Assembly (NCBI GenBank): GCA_963931865.1
Contig: OZ007508.1
Coordinates: forward strand, 3,224,081-3,288,080
DNA length: 64,000 bases
Direction of reading: 5' to 3'
Source of the DNA: Axinella damicornis
Taxonomy: Eukaryota; Porifera; Demospongiae; Axinellida; Axinellidae
Positions 25,301 through 34,200 of this stretch are shown here, piece after piece. The notes beneath the pieces were generated by a model, which did not search any database, was not told the origin of the DNA, and saw only the letters and a program-made list of their open reading frames with translations. Position 1 is the stretch's first letter, and the number at the start of each line of letters is the position of its first letter. Made by a program: the position numbers and the translations under genes.

Positions 25301-28300
25301 AAATTTCACCAATATGAACTACAACCATTTAATTTGCCCATTAGATTCCCCCATGTAAATAGTTGTTTTATTCTTCATTTATATAGTTTTGGAATGTCCA
25401 GCTCTAAATGGCCCAGTCAATGGACAGGTTACGTACAACAGTACACTCTTTGGTGCTGAAGCAAACTATTCATGCAATGAAGGCTATGAGTTGAGAGAGA
25501 CTACCAGTCGTACTTGCACAGCCGAAGGCCTGTGGTCTGGAAATGAACCTACCTGTGAAGGTACTGCTGTATCTCGTGTTAGCACTTTATTCTACGCAAT
25601 GTATGCCCAGCAGCCTTCTTTCCATAATGCAATCTAAGCAGAGCTAATGCACATTCATTGTAGGCTACACTGTTAGCACAATTAAAGCTGTGCTCCACCA
25701 CACGACCTGACAAGTCTAACCCTCTGCTGATATATATACATAATGTATATAAGTGTGTCCTTAATTAATGTGCAGCATGCAAGACTTCATGGCTACCTAT
25801 ATTATTAATTTTATTGTTGTGGATTCTTGTAGCCGTAGACTGTGGTGCTCTGGGGCCCCTTACCAACGGACAAGTCAGTGTCGGCACCACAACCTTTGAG
25901 TCACTGGCTACCTACAGTTGTAGTGGTGGTTATGGTCTGATTGGAGTCAGCGTCCGCACCTGTCAGGCAAATGGACAGTGGTCGGAGAATCAACCGACTT
26001 GTGAACGTATGTATGCATGCCATGTATGCTATAAACTAATGTCATTCCTAATCTCACAATTTATTGCATTCCTATCCATCTTCTGCATAATTATCACTAG
26101 CGTGTCATGCAGTTACTCATGCTATTAATGCCAAATTGCACTCTTACACAGCCATCATATGACTAATTTAGTACCTGTACTTAAGCTCCATTGAAGAGTG
26201 TGTGATTGATCGCGTACTGTGTTGCGTACTTGAACCTATACTCATTCCTGGAGAATTAGTACATACCGGTATGCATGTAGGCCATGCGTGCAGGTGTTAT
26301 TCTCCATGGTACGATCTGCTGCATGCATGGCACTACTTCAGTTCCCCATATTAGGACATCCGTGTTGCATGTGAATGTATATACTGAAAGACAGCAGATT
26401 TAGTACATGTAACACACCTTGTGACTATGCTATTTTAATGTCTTGCAGCTCTCGACTGTGGCACCTTGTCAAGTCCCACCGATGGCTCGGTCAACTTTTC
26501 TGCCACAATTTTTGGCTCAGAAGCTAACTACCGTTGTCGTGTGGGCTACAACCTTGTGGGGAGCAGTAGCCGAACCTGCACAGCCCAAGGGCAGTGGTCC
26601 GGACCTGACCCTATGTGTCAAAGTAAGTGAAATTCAATCACTCTAACATATCAATACATAATATTATTATGCGTAGCGTAAAGTATGCACACAATAGTAG
26701 CACTAGCTGCTCTACATGCAGTGAACTTGCACATAATTATACAGATACAGTATGAGATGTTACATGATATTAAGCATGATTGTATTTTTGATTTACACAG
26801 TTGTAGACTGCGGCCAACCAAGTTCTGTCCCTCGCAATGGAGGATTTTCTGTGGCACGGACTGTGTACAGGTCCCTGGCAAACTATTTCTGCACTGAAGG
26901 GAATAGATTAACAGGCAGCAATGGTACTCGTACCTGCCAAGCCAATGGACAGTGGTCAGGAGAAGACCCAAGTTGTGAAGGTACAAACTATAAGGGGCGG
27001 AAGGGGAGGGGGGGGGGAGGGGGGTTGAGCCCTAGTGGTTGGGCACTCTGGCCCCGCATGCATATAGCCTCATCCCAGGCGCTCGGTTTACTGAGTGCCT
27101 GGGAAAGCTACACAATGCATCACAAGATTGAAGATGCATGGCTGCCTGTATAACTCAGTTTCTGGAGCTGCTGGTCAGCTATAGGGTCTATGCTGTACTG
27201 AACAACCTCAACTCACACCGACTAACAGTTACACTCATTTGGTCATCCATCATTAGTTTGAACTTTTAGCCATCATGCATCCGTTGTGTATACTGCCTGC
27301 CCTTTGTATGTTCAGGTGCCATTGCAACACTATGACAAACTTTTGTTCATCTTTCCATACAGTGGTAATCTGTCCCACTCTTTCGGATCCTGTGGACGGT
27401 CAGGTTGTGCTCACTGGTACACTGTATGGATCCCAAGCTGCATACAATTGCAATGAGACACTCATTCTGAATGGCAACGAGAGTCGCATTTGTGGAGCTG
27501 ATGGACAGTGGAGTGGCAGTGAACCAACTTGTGATACCCCACCAGGTAGGTAGCTAAGCAAATCCTGGCCAGCCTTTTGTTGTTTGCATGCAGTGCAGAA
27601 AAGCGGGAGAGCTTGGTACAAAATCGTACATGAGCATGACGCAATTGATGAATTGCAGAACTTAAACCAACTAGCTACACATTCAACAACTTGGTGTGTA
27701 TGACAATCACCCCACTCTAGCTATACATTTGTAGTGAGTTGTCTGGAACGTATACGTACCCTGCACAATCAAACCAATTCTATCCCTACATCACTCACAT
27801 GAGATTACGTACCAGGTCCTCACGCTTTTCAGTATTACAAAATAGGGATGAAAATCTGTGATGCCATTAATAGTAAAATGATCGTACACTTGTAACATTG
27901 TACATCATTTTGAAATTTCCCACACAGTACCCACAGTGCAAACTGGCGGAGGTCGTGGTCAAAGTGGAATCAGTAACACCAACCTTGGAGTTGCTGTGGG
28001 TGTGTCACTTGCTGTGTTTCTGATCGCAGTGGTCATCATTGCTGTGATTATGGTCATAGTAGTGAAACGTCGCAGGACAAATCGACGGGGAGAGTATGTC
28101 CTAACCGTAGTAGCCGGTAAGCCTCTCGTGTCCAGCAAAAATTATGGCTTAACATGCTGGGGGGGGGGGGGGAGTGATATGCCATTTGCAGAGAAATAAC
28201 ATTAATTTTTGCTTGTATGCATGTTTATGTTAATGCTGAAGCATAGGTATTATAGTTGCATATCTGTCAATAGTGAGGAAGATTGATTATTTTGAAAGAA

Positions 28301-29048
28301 AGAGCTTGTTCTCTATACCGACTTCAGCCATGAACTACCACTGCACACTGTTGTTAGCCTCGTTCCCAGGCCCACGCGCCGTTTCGGTTGCACGAAAGAA
28401 AGCGGTACTGCAAGCGACGTAAAGCTGGGCGGGGCCTGGGAACGAGGCTACACTATTGTGTGTCCCAGTGGTTCCTCTTCATGTAGAAACCATGCCGCTT
28501 TTATTACTTCTGCTCAATTGGAAGTTGTATGGGGAGAATTGTAACTTCTGTATACTTTCAAGTTGCAACCACCAACTGCAGTTACCGTTGAAAAGAGTTC
28601 ACCAAATGCTTTCTTTTGGTGTATAGACGTTTGGTGATACCTTGGACCTGCGCTTTTAGTTAATAGTGTGAACGTCCGAAATCGCTACTGGCAAGCTTAT
28701 GCTATGTGATTGGCATATTAAAAGCAGATCAGTCTGCACCAGTCATTCCAGAATGAGTACATTATGTTGTGCATTATCTAAATGCTTCCTACTGAATTCT
28801 CATGGTTGTATTACCTTACAGGTGAGGTGGTCACTAATAGCCGAGCAACGTCCACAGAGAATCAACTGCTGGAGTACATTGACAACCCCTCAGAAGACAA
28901 CGAATTAGAACAGTCTTCACACACACTGGATATATCCTCTATTGGTGGCAGGGGACTTCCGATGGTGACCACAAATCTGGATGCTGACGATGGAAGTATG
29001 GAATCGGCAGCGTTTGAAACACAGGCAGCTGAGGTGGAAATTCATTGA
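8539..29048 (+). CDS. gene B: signal peptide-3 Calx-beta-35 sushi-TM receptor-like protein
   Basis: Complete predicted type I membrane protein of 2,568 residues from 45 exons, all internal junctions phase 1. Exons: 8539-8620, 8995-9060; Calx-beta 10353-10493, 11122-11310, 13755-13895, 14105-14302, 14629-14784, 14930-15139; sushi S1-S35 (see separate entries); helix 27928-28116; tail 28822-29048. Residues: 1-20 or so signal peptide, 50-394 three Calx-beta domains, 395-2430 sushi domains, about 2452-2476 membrane helix, then 92 cytoplasmic residues. The exon lengths sum to 7,707 bases, an exact multiple of three. Most sushi modules carry NYS and NST sequons, so the ectodomain should be heavily N-glycosylated. 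Family knowledge: long sushi arrays occur in complement-type and adhesion receptors, and Calx-beta repeats occur in sponge aggregation factors; a role in self/non-self or microbial recognition is inference. Confidence 0.9.
8995..9060 (+). CDS. Gly-rich linker exon (gene B)
   Basis: Twenty-two codons, phase 1 both ends, rich in Gly, Ser and Thr with one N-glycosylation sequon (NMT). Acceptor AATTACAG, donor GTAAGA. It links the signal peptide to the first Calx-beta domain. Confidence 0.75.
9061..10352. other. intron of gene B, no gene seen
   Basis: A 1.29 kb intron. Short open frames on the minus strand at 9834-10128 and 9537-9746 show no domain and no splice pattern matching the surrounding gene. 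No repeat structure stands out. Confidence 0.6.
10353..11310 (+). CDS. Calx-beta domain 1 (gene B), two exons
   Basis: Exons 10353-10493 (47 codons) and 11122-11310 (63 codons). The first half supplies the N-terminal strands; the second has the CIEVTL strand, a VVEGTEFF acidic turn and the closing strand ending in IIIVDSD, all characteristic of Calx-beta. Both junctions are phase 1. Confidence 0.85.
11371..12510. repeat. tandem duplicated ~0.47 kb intronic block
   Basis: Two long units start at about 11446 and 11922 (offset 471 bp at the shared TTGAGTACTTAGG) and end with GGAGTGCGGTTGCCCCTCG. The second carries about 100 extra bases before that ending. Just upstream, 11371-11447 has two 38 bp copies containing GGAAAAATTGTGCCGCGTAA. 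Open frames across the units differ between copies and look non-coding. Confidence 0.8.
12845..13036. mobile_element. small inverted-repeat element
   Basis: Ends ATCGGGAATAAAAC and GTTTTATTCCCGAT are a perfect 14 bp inverted pair, with a second inner pair (GCACCCCC against GGGGGTGC). Noncoding, in the intron between Calx-beta domains 1 and 2. Confidence 0.6.
13259..13690. mobile_element. foldback element flanked by TTAA
   Basis: Arms of about 160 bp are inverted: the left starts TTAAGGTTACGGGATACTCG and the right ends CGAGTATCCCATAACCTTAA. A central loop runs from about 13426 to 13530. If TTAA is the target duplication, the pattern fits nonautonomous piggyBac- or Kolobok-type elements. It ends only 65 bp before the Calx-beta exon at 13755. 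Confidence 0.8.
13755..14302 (+). CDS. Calx-beta domain 2 (gene B), two exons
   Basis: Exons 13755-13895 (47 codons, starts [15 protein letters not shown]) and 14105-14302 (66 codons, with [18 protein letters not shown] and closing strand FILDNE). The arrangement of conserved Cys, acidic turn and closing DNE is typical of Calx-beta. Phase 1 throughout. Confidence 0.88.
14629..15139 (+). CDS. Calx-beta domain 3 (gene B), two exons
   Basis: Exons 14629-14784 (52 codons, with LSVTEGNSG then VCVVLED) and 14930-15139 (70 codons, with [19 protein letters not shown] and closing ITILNDD). The [10 protein letters not shown] stretch is the calcium-site loop typical of Calx-beta. The second exon is the closest match in gene B to gene A exon 539-754. 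Confidence 0.9.
15414..16394 (+). CDS. sushi domains S1-S3 (gene B)
   Basis: Exons 15414-15587, 15975-16148 and 16218-16394 (58, 58 and 59 codons), one four-Cys sushi domain each. They diverge from the following array; S3 has a type-C ending (PTCPG) and a type-C-like donor GTTTGTC, so it may be the ancestor of the C units. S2 has His after the first DC instead of Gly. Confidence 0.9.
16395..17001. other. intron of gene B, nothing recognised
   Basis: A 607 bp intron separating the diverged sushi exon S3 from the first unit of the amplified array. No repeat or open frame of note was seen. Confidence 0.6.
17002..24952 (+). CDS. sushi domains S4-S30: nine tandem A-B-C exon triplets (gene B)
   Basis: Twenty-seven exons of exactly 174 bp in repeating order A, B, C. 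A starts: 17002, 17805, 18630, 19436, 20232, 21158, 22045, 23069, 24237. B: 17289, 18101, 18934, 19730, 20526, 21445, 22392, 23711, 24534. C: 17539, 18353, 19180, 19976, 20771, 21778, 22795, 23953, 24779. Each ends 173 bases after its start. Type A begins with a V(V)DCG-type motif, has [14 protein letters not shown], ends PTCEG and has donor GTTAGAG (S4 has GTCAGAG). B begins with AIPCGNL and ends PICEG (donor GTCAGT). C begins the same but ends PTCPG (donor usually GTTTGT). Introns are amplified with the exons. Departures include PCDN for PCGN at 18353, VVC for VDC at 21158 and IRCG for IPCG at 21778. Acceptors and donors look intact in all 27. Confidence 0.93.
18630..20231 (+). repeat. most recent triplet duplication (~806 bp x 2)
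   Basis: Units 18630-19435 and 19436-20231 match almost base for base, introns included (shared GAGCTTGCAGGATGATGTG and the TAATATACTGGTGGAGAG intron). They differ by a few substitutions and small indels, such as AATGGCAAC against AACAACAAT in the A exon. Confidence 0.85.
22283..22321. repeat. poly-G run in a sushi-array intron
   Basis: A GT-rich stretch runs into a nearly uninterrupted run of about 38 G. Exact length is unreliable in sequence data of this kind. Confidence 0.8.
23324..23666. mobile_element. MITE-like element flanked by TA in the sushi array
   Basis: The 343 bp element has inverted ends TACCGTAGTTGC and GCAACTACGGTA. Subterminal inverted matches such as AATTTTCGTGG and CCACGAAATTATT, and several GCGCG/CGCGAA motifs, occur inside. 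It is present in only one A-to-B intron of the nine triplets, so it inserted after the array expanded. There is no coding capacity. TA-flanked ends fit a Tc1/mariner-type nonautonomous element. Confidence 0.75.
24534..24707 (+). CDS. hybrid B/C sushi exon S29 (gene B)
   Basis: It sits in a B position, with a type-B start, a PICEG end and donor GTCAGT. Its central part (DGSTFGSQ through [11 protein letters not shown]) matches the type-C exon S30 next to it at 24779. The pattern suggests gene conversion or unequal exchange between neighbours. Confidence 0.75.
25387..27545 (+). CDS. sushi domains S31-S35 (gene B)
   Basis: Exons 25387-25560, 25833-26006, 26449-26622 (58 codons each), 26801-26980 (60) and 27363-27545 (61). 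These diverged membrane-proximal modules keep four Cys and the Trp; S31 begins [15 protein letters not shown] and S35 begins [15 protein letters not shown]. They are separated by 190-430 bp introns with no clear repeat, apart from a G-rich run near 27000-27026 and a short hairpin at 27065-27110. Confidence 0.9.
27065..27110. repeat. short dispersed-hairpin family member
   Basis: TAGCCTCATCCCAGGCGCT and its near-complement AGTGCCTGGGAAAGCTA form a compact hairpin in the intron before S35. Same end motif as the wider family. Confidence 0.65.
27928..28116 (+). CDS. transmembrane exon (gene B)
   Basis: Sixty-three codons, phase 1. A Gly/Ser/Thr juxtamembrane segment precedes a helix of about 25 residues (starts [15 protein letters not shown]), followed by the basic stop-transfer [13 protein letters not shown]. 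Donor GTAAGC at 28117. The basic-YVL junction resembles gene A. Confidence 0.9.
28355..28450. mobile_element. dispersed hairpin family member
   Basis: Begins TAGCCTCGTTCCCAGGCCC and ends GGGCCTGGGAACGAGGCTA, with an inner CGCCGTTTCG and a GCAAGCGACGTAAAGCTGG segment. It closely matches the copy at 62004-62082. In the last intron of gene B. Confidence 0.85.
28822..29048 (+). CDS. cytoplasmic tail exon and stop (gene B)
   Basis: The acceptor TTACCTTACAG is followed by 75 codons and TGA at 29046-29048. The tail is acidic and Ser/Thr-rich, with one Tyr in LLEYIDNP. No classical ITIM, ITAM or kinase domain is present, so signalling, if any, would need partners. Confidence 0.85.
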
Positions 29049-29635
29049 ACCGAAGCCTCTGCTTATATCTAGCTTGAACAATACAATATTAGCTATATTT
29101 CTCTTTGTTTGCTATGTTATGTTTCTTACCTTGAGTGTATGGAGGCTAATTATGCGCATGCGCATATGCCAAGGGCCGGCTAGGCCTATAGATCGGCCGG
29201 CCAGACTATGCGTAAGGCGGCGTGCGCAAGTTTCTATGGAAACCGCCCCAGGTGAAATGTATTGCAGCTGCAAGCTGTACTTGTCTAGTCTCTAACCAAG
29301 CTAGCTAGCTGCGTGCGAGCAGAGAGCTTGGTGTTTGGAAATTCGAAGTGTCCCACGTCTCCGTTTGCAAACTTTGTAGAACTGTAACTTGGGCGAGCAC
29401 TCGACTACAATCGCTTTTCTGTCAACCTAGAGGGGTCTTGGGTCCCACCGGCACGAGATTTTCCCGTGGGAAATTTGGCGGTTTGTGAGTAGGTATGCAA
29501 ACATTTGTATGTGCACATTATAAGTTTTAAACGTTCATCTCTAGTCTGTAATTTTAATAGCATGAAATAGCATGCAAATAAAAGACCATTGAAAAACTTT
29601 TAACAAAGGCTTCGCTTTTAGATATGAATGAAGTG

Positions 29636-29758
29636 GTTATTGGTCCAGCACGAAGTAGGGTGATGGGTTACCGGTATTTTAGGGGGGCCAGCACTGAATG
29701 GCATGTGTGTCCATTACCTGTACTTAAAGTAATGTACTTCCTGCTGGACCAATTATCA
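29636..29758. mobile_element. small MITE-like element, copy 1
   Basis: Ends ATTGGTCCAGCACGAAGTA and TACTTCCTGCTGGACCAAT are inverted. A related copy at 46513-46626 has the same ends and the inner GGGTTA and GTCCATTACCT segments, showing a mobile family. Confidence 0.75.
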
Positions 29759-30520
29759 ATGTTGTTTCATGGAAGCATCAGTGACAGTGTACCCACAACT
29801 GGTACGCCTGTACTCATGGTCCCTGATGTGACCAACCCCAGTGAATTGTGGATTGCTTCCTGCAATAGCTCACAGGAGGAGGGTCTGGTGATTTTGTCAT
29901 GTTCTCAAGTTCTCACATAAATTAGCTATGTATGTGCAAATAATGGGTGTGCCCAGGAGGTGAACAGCTGTGTTTGATGTAACAGACTGCAAAACAACCG
30001 AAACTCTCTCCGTTATATTCCATAGACTGCAGGGCAAGAATGTAGTAAGTTCTACAGTGAGCTTAGAAACGCAAACAGCTTGGAACTTACTGTGTCAACT
30101 GTCGATGTAGCACAGTTACAACGTCAGCAGCTATGTGACCTGGAGTGAGAGTGAGACAGCTGCTTAATTCTGTTTTGCTGCCATTGAGCTTCATATTCAT
30201 TTGCCTTGCGGAAGTGCCAAGTCATGACGTCAATGCAGCCCCTCTATAGCAGAAACAAATCCATAGATATACTACCGTTAGCTGTATACACACTGTCAAA
30301 TGTAAAGCAATTACATCACAACATATGACTTTATTGCAAGGACTAGCTCTGCATGAACTCCAGATGAAAATGTGGCAGGAGTCCCTTCCTGGTTTGGTTA
30401 GTTGAGGGATGAAACTTTAAGAGCGAATACCCTCTGAGGTGTGGCCTATTCACATCATGCAAAAATGGGATTGGATGACTAATGAGATCATGTGATGTGC
30501 TATAACTCACGTACTGTGTT

Positions 30521-30526
30521 GTTGCC
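30521..30526 (+). promoter_or_regulatory. possible RFX half-site upstream of dynein start
   Basis: GTTGCC lies about 72 bp before the dynein ATG. RFX factors control ciliary genes through X-boxes containing this half-site. Only one half is convincing, so this is weak. Confidence 0.2.
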
Positions 30527-30597
30527 TGTACACTGTACACATGCATGCATTTTGCACTTAGGGCAGCTGACTGCTGCCACTGTGTGGCCCTCGTGTG

Positions 30598-31173
30598 ATG
30601 GCTGACGCGGATGAGGGAAGGGGTGGAGGGGGAGACCCCCGTCTGGAGGTCCTCTGCCAATACTGCCTTAAGACTCTCAAGGTGAAGCTGCTAATGATTA
30701 TCAAGTTCAAAGCAATTTCTCCATCAGTGCTTTCTTTCATAGCAGTATATATCTGCACTTCTGTGTACCAACTGCCAATAAGTAGCTAGGGCCATGCAAT
30801 CTCTTTCCACACTGCAATAAACAAACCAGATATCAAAGAATTGGAGTGTACATGTATAAGATAGAATTAGTATACAAGATAATAGAGTGCATGTCGTACA
30901 ACCAGGTGAAGATGGACAAGTGGACCAAGATGATGAGCCAGGAGGAGAGTATGTCACAAGTTCTGGACTTCCTTGAGAAGGGAGACTGTCGAGTCCTGTT
31001 GGTGGTGCTCACCCCGGCCGGCTTGCTGCAGACGCTCTCCCAGTTTCCTCCCAGCCTCAAGAACAAGGCAGTGTACTTTGTGAAGAGGTGAAACATGTCA
31101 AGTGTGTGTGTGGGGAGGGCTAGGGGGATGGGGATGTGTGTGTGTGTGTGTGTGTGTGTGTATTTTATTTTTT

Positions 31174-31210
<37 letters not shown>

Positions 31211-34200
31211 ACCGTTAAAGTGTGTGTCTGTACTTGTAATGGTGTATGGTGAGAGCCACACTAAGAGTGCATTCCAAGCCTACCTATACAACAGGCACAA
31301 CAGTATGGACTTTGTACAATCGGTATCACCCTAGTACTTTAACACACTTACTCAGTTATGGTATGCATCTTCTGAAGATGTTGACCTTATGCATGTGTTT
31401 GCCATGTTATGCAGGTATAGTGAGGCCGTGAAACCTGATGCCTTCAAGAACTCAGTGATGTATGGAGAGATGTCCACTGTGCCTCTAGACCAGCTCTCAG
31501 CTGTGGTGGACAATGTGAGAATATGTACACGTTGCGTTTGTGCATTTGTGTAAGTATGCATGGTACTATATTTATTACACACATACACATAATTATGCAC
31601 ACGTACTCATGCATTACTACAAGTGCTCACTCCCATGTACATTGATCACACCTTCCATATTATCCTCTCAGGTGATGACTCCCCTGATCACGAATGACTA
31701 CAACCATTTCCAGTGGCCGGGAGTGGTGTCCCAGGATGTGATGAACCACACAGGGGGGCTGAAAGGCGATGTGTTTGTACTCAGTGGGCAGGTGAAGGGG
31801 AGGACACTACTGCCCCTCCCCCCACAGGCAGAGACCGCTACAGAGGCTGTGGAGAAAGGGTACGTGGGGAGAGAATTGATTTTACTATGTGCACTCTCCT
31901 TGTTTTATGTGTATAAGTAGTTGTATCATGGCCGGCTGAGTCCAGTAGACCTGTCAGCCACTTGATAATTGAAGCAGTCCTTACTCCTCATGATCAGCTG
32001 TAAATAATGATCCATCCTTGTCATAGTCCATACCACAAGCTATATGCAGTACTGCTGAACTCATTGACCAGTGCTAAGATTCAGTGAGCATGTGCACAGG
32101 TGTGGAGTTTGCTATCACTTCTGCATTAGTTACACTAACAGACGGTTTCATGTCTACTTCTGTACAATCACATTCATGATGGAATAATCATTCTCCTTGA
32201 GGATACTTCTGTCGAACTGCACTGGGTTGCACTTCTGGCGTACACACATGCATTCAACTGCAATCCTTTCTTTCTTCTATGTATGTTGATCAATGAAGGG
32301 ACCGTCTGTTGGACAAGCATGTGGTGCATGCTGTGGAGTCGGTGGTGATTGATTGGTGCCACCAGGTGAGGGACATACTCTCAAAGAACTCTGCACAGCC
32401 CTTGCTCAGGGGCGAGAACCCGGGACCCCTCACCGAGATTGAGTTCTGGAAGGCACGCTCTGCTGATCTGGAGTCTGTTGTGGACCAGGTACATACGTAG
32501 GGTAACTAGGGTTCTTGTCATGCTGATGCTTAGCTTGAGTTTTGTCCACATCAGAGTGTATGAGCTAGAAGTGCATGAGCTGCCTACAGCAGATTCCCAT
32601 TAGACTTTTGAGATGCACGTGCAGCTACAGGTACTTGATAAGATAGGTACTTGAGTCATGTGTGTGCCTATTATTCGTGAGACGCATGCGTATGTCATTT
32701 CGTACTTCCAAAAACGCCTTAACATTGGAATTGTACTTGACATGTTTTGCGGACAATAATATAATTATGCATTATGAGATCGAGTTGGACTCTCCTTTGC
32801 TGCCATCGTGCACTTCTGAGTGCATAATGCAAGTTCACAGTGGAGCCCCTCAATTCTGGACACCTTTGGACCAATTTGGACAGGTGTCCTCATTTAGGTG
32901 GTGTATATGGACATTTCAAAGTGTCTTGAATACAGAGGTGTCTTCATTTTGGGGGCTCAGAACAGAGGGGTTCCACAGTATATACAGTCATAGAGCATTG
33001 AAAATGCACCTACGTAGGAGTAATGAAACATTCCACAAATGTTTCTATAGCTGAGTATGCCCAAGGTGAAGAAGATGAGCCTGCTCCTGGACAAGACCCG
33101 GAGCAGCTACTACCCTGCCTTCCAGACCATGCTGGAAAGCATTGATGCAGGTGGGTACACATGATGGATGGACGTATGCAATAGCTCATGCTTATCGCAT
33201 GGTGACATCAATGACGATGATGTCATTGTGCACTCTTACAGTGTGATGTGGGCACCTATTTCACAACTGAAGTCATGTTTCACATGATGCCACTATGTTT
33301 GCATTGTCCTTGTCAGTCCACCTCCCTCCCTCCCTTCCCCACTTCTCCCACCCACCAACCTTGATCCCCTCCCCACCTCCCTCCACCCACCTACCTCGAT
33401 CCCTTCCCCACCTCCCTCCACCCACATACCATGATCCCCTCCCCACCTCTCTCCACCCACCTACGACGTACCTCCTCTTCCCTCCTCCACCTTCTCCTCT
33501 CTCCCTATCTCCCTCCCCTCTCCCCCCTCCCCTCCTCTCTGCCTTCCTCCCTCCTGCAGCCCTGGCAGAGGCTCACGACATCAGCATGCATCTGAAGCCC
33601 TTACGGAGACACTTTGAAGAGATGGAAGACTGTGACTACCTGGAGCTACCCAGACAGTTTCCCGCCATGTTCCACTGCATCTGTCTTGTGTGGTCCCACT
33701 CCACCCACTACCAGCAGCCATCCAGGATCGTGGTGCTACTGCAGGAGGTTACAAACTTGCTCATCCAGCTGGTAATGGTCTTAGAATTATTACGTCTCCA
33801 TTATGAAAATACGGATCAATAAATTTAATTTTTTTGCTTGATGACTAATATTGCATTTTTGACTGCTAGTGTGCAGTATATCCGATGCAAGCCTGTTAAA
33901 TTGTAGTGCCTTTCTGGATCAAGCACCTTGGAGAATACAAGGGCATGTAGCTGATCAAACCCCTCTTCCGTGCAGACCCACGGCTATGTCTTAGAGGAGA
34001 TCCTCCGCATGGAGCCAGAGGAGGGACTGGAGAAGGTGCAGGATGCTCTGCGTGTGTGCCAGAGCTACCAGGCCAACTACCACGACCGCCGGACCAACCT
34101 TGGACAGTATTTCAAGCAGAGCCCCACCGTGGAGTGGCAGTTCCGCCCAACTCTGGTCTTTGCCAGACTGGACAGGTGCATGGAGCAGCTGTCCTTCATC

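Larger units (their letters stand above)
29049..30597. other. intergenic region between gene B and dynein gene
   Basis: It contains a CpG- and GC-rich patch at about 29150-29240, a possible AATAAA at 29577-29582 that could serve gene B, a small inverted-repeat element at 29636-29758, a perfect CRE-type TGACGTCA at 30225-30232 and a GTTGCC at 30521-30526. The open frame 29624-29920 overlaps the inverted repeat and is not supported as a gene. Confidence 0.6.

Noticed and set aside
29624..29920. 98-codon frame between gene B and dynein
   Set aside because: Overlaps a MITE-like element found also at 46513-46626; no domain.
33295..33558. N-terminal extension of dynein exon 7 through the C-rich tract
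   Set aside because: Low-complexity Pro/Ser frame; the acceptor at 33558-33559 and phase match with exon 6 place the exon start at 33560.
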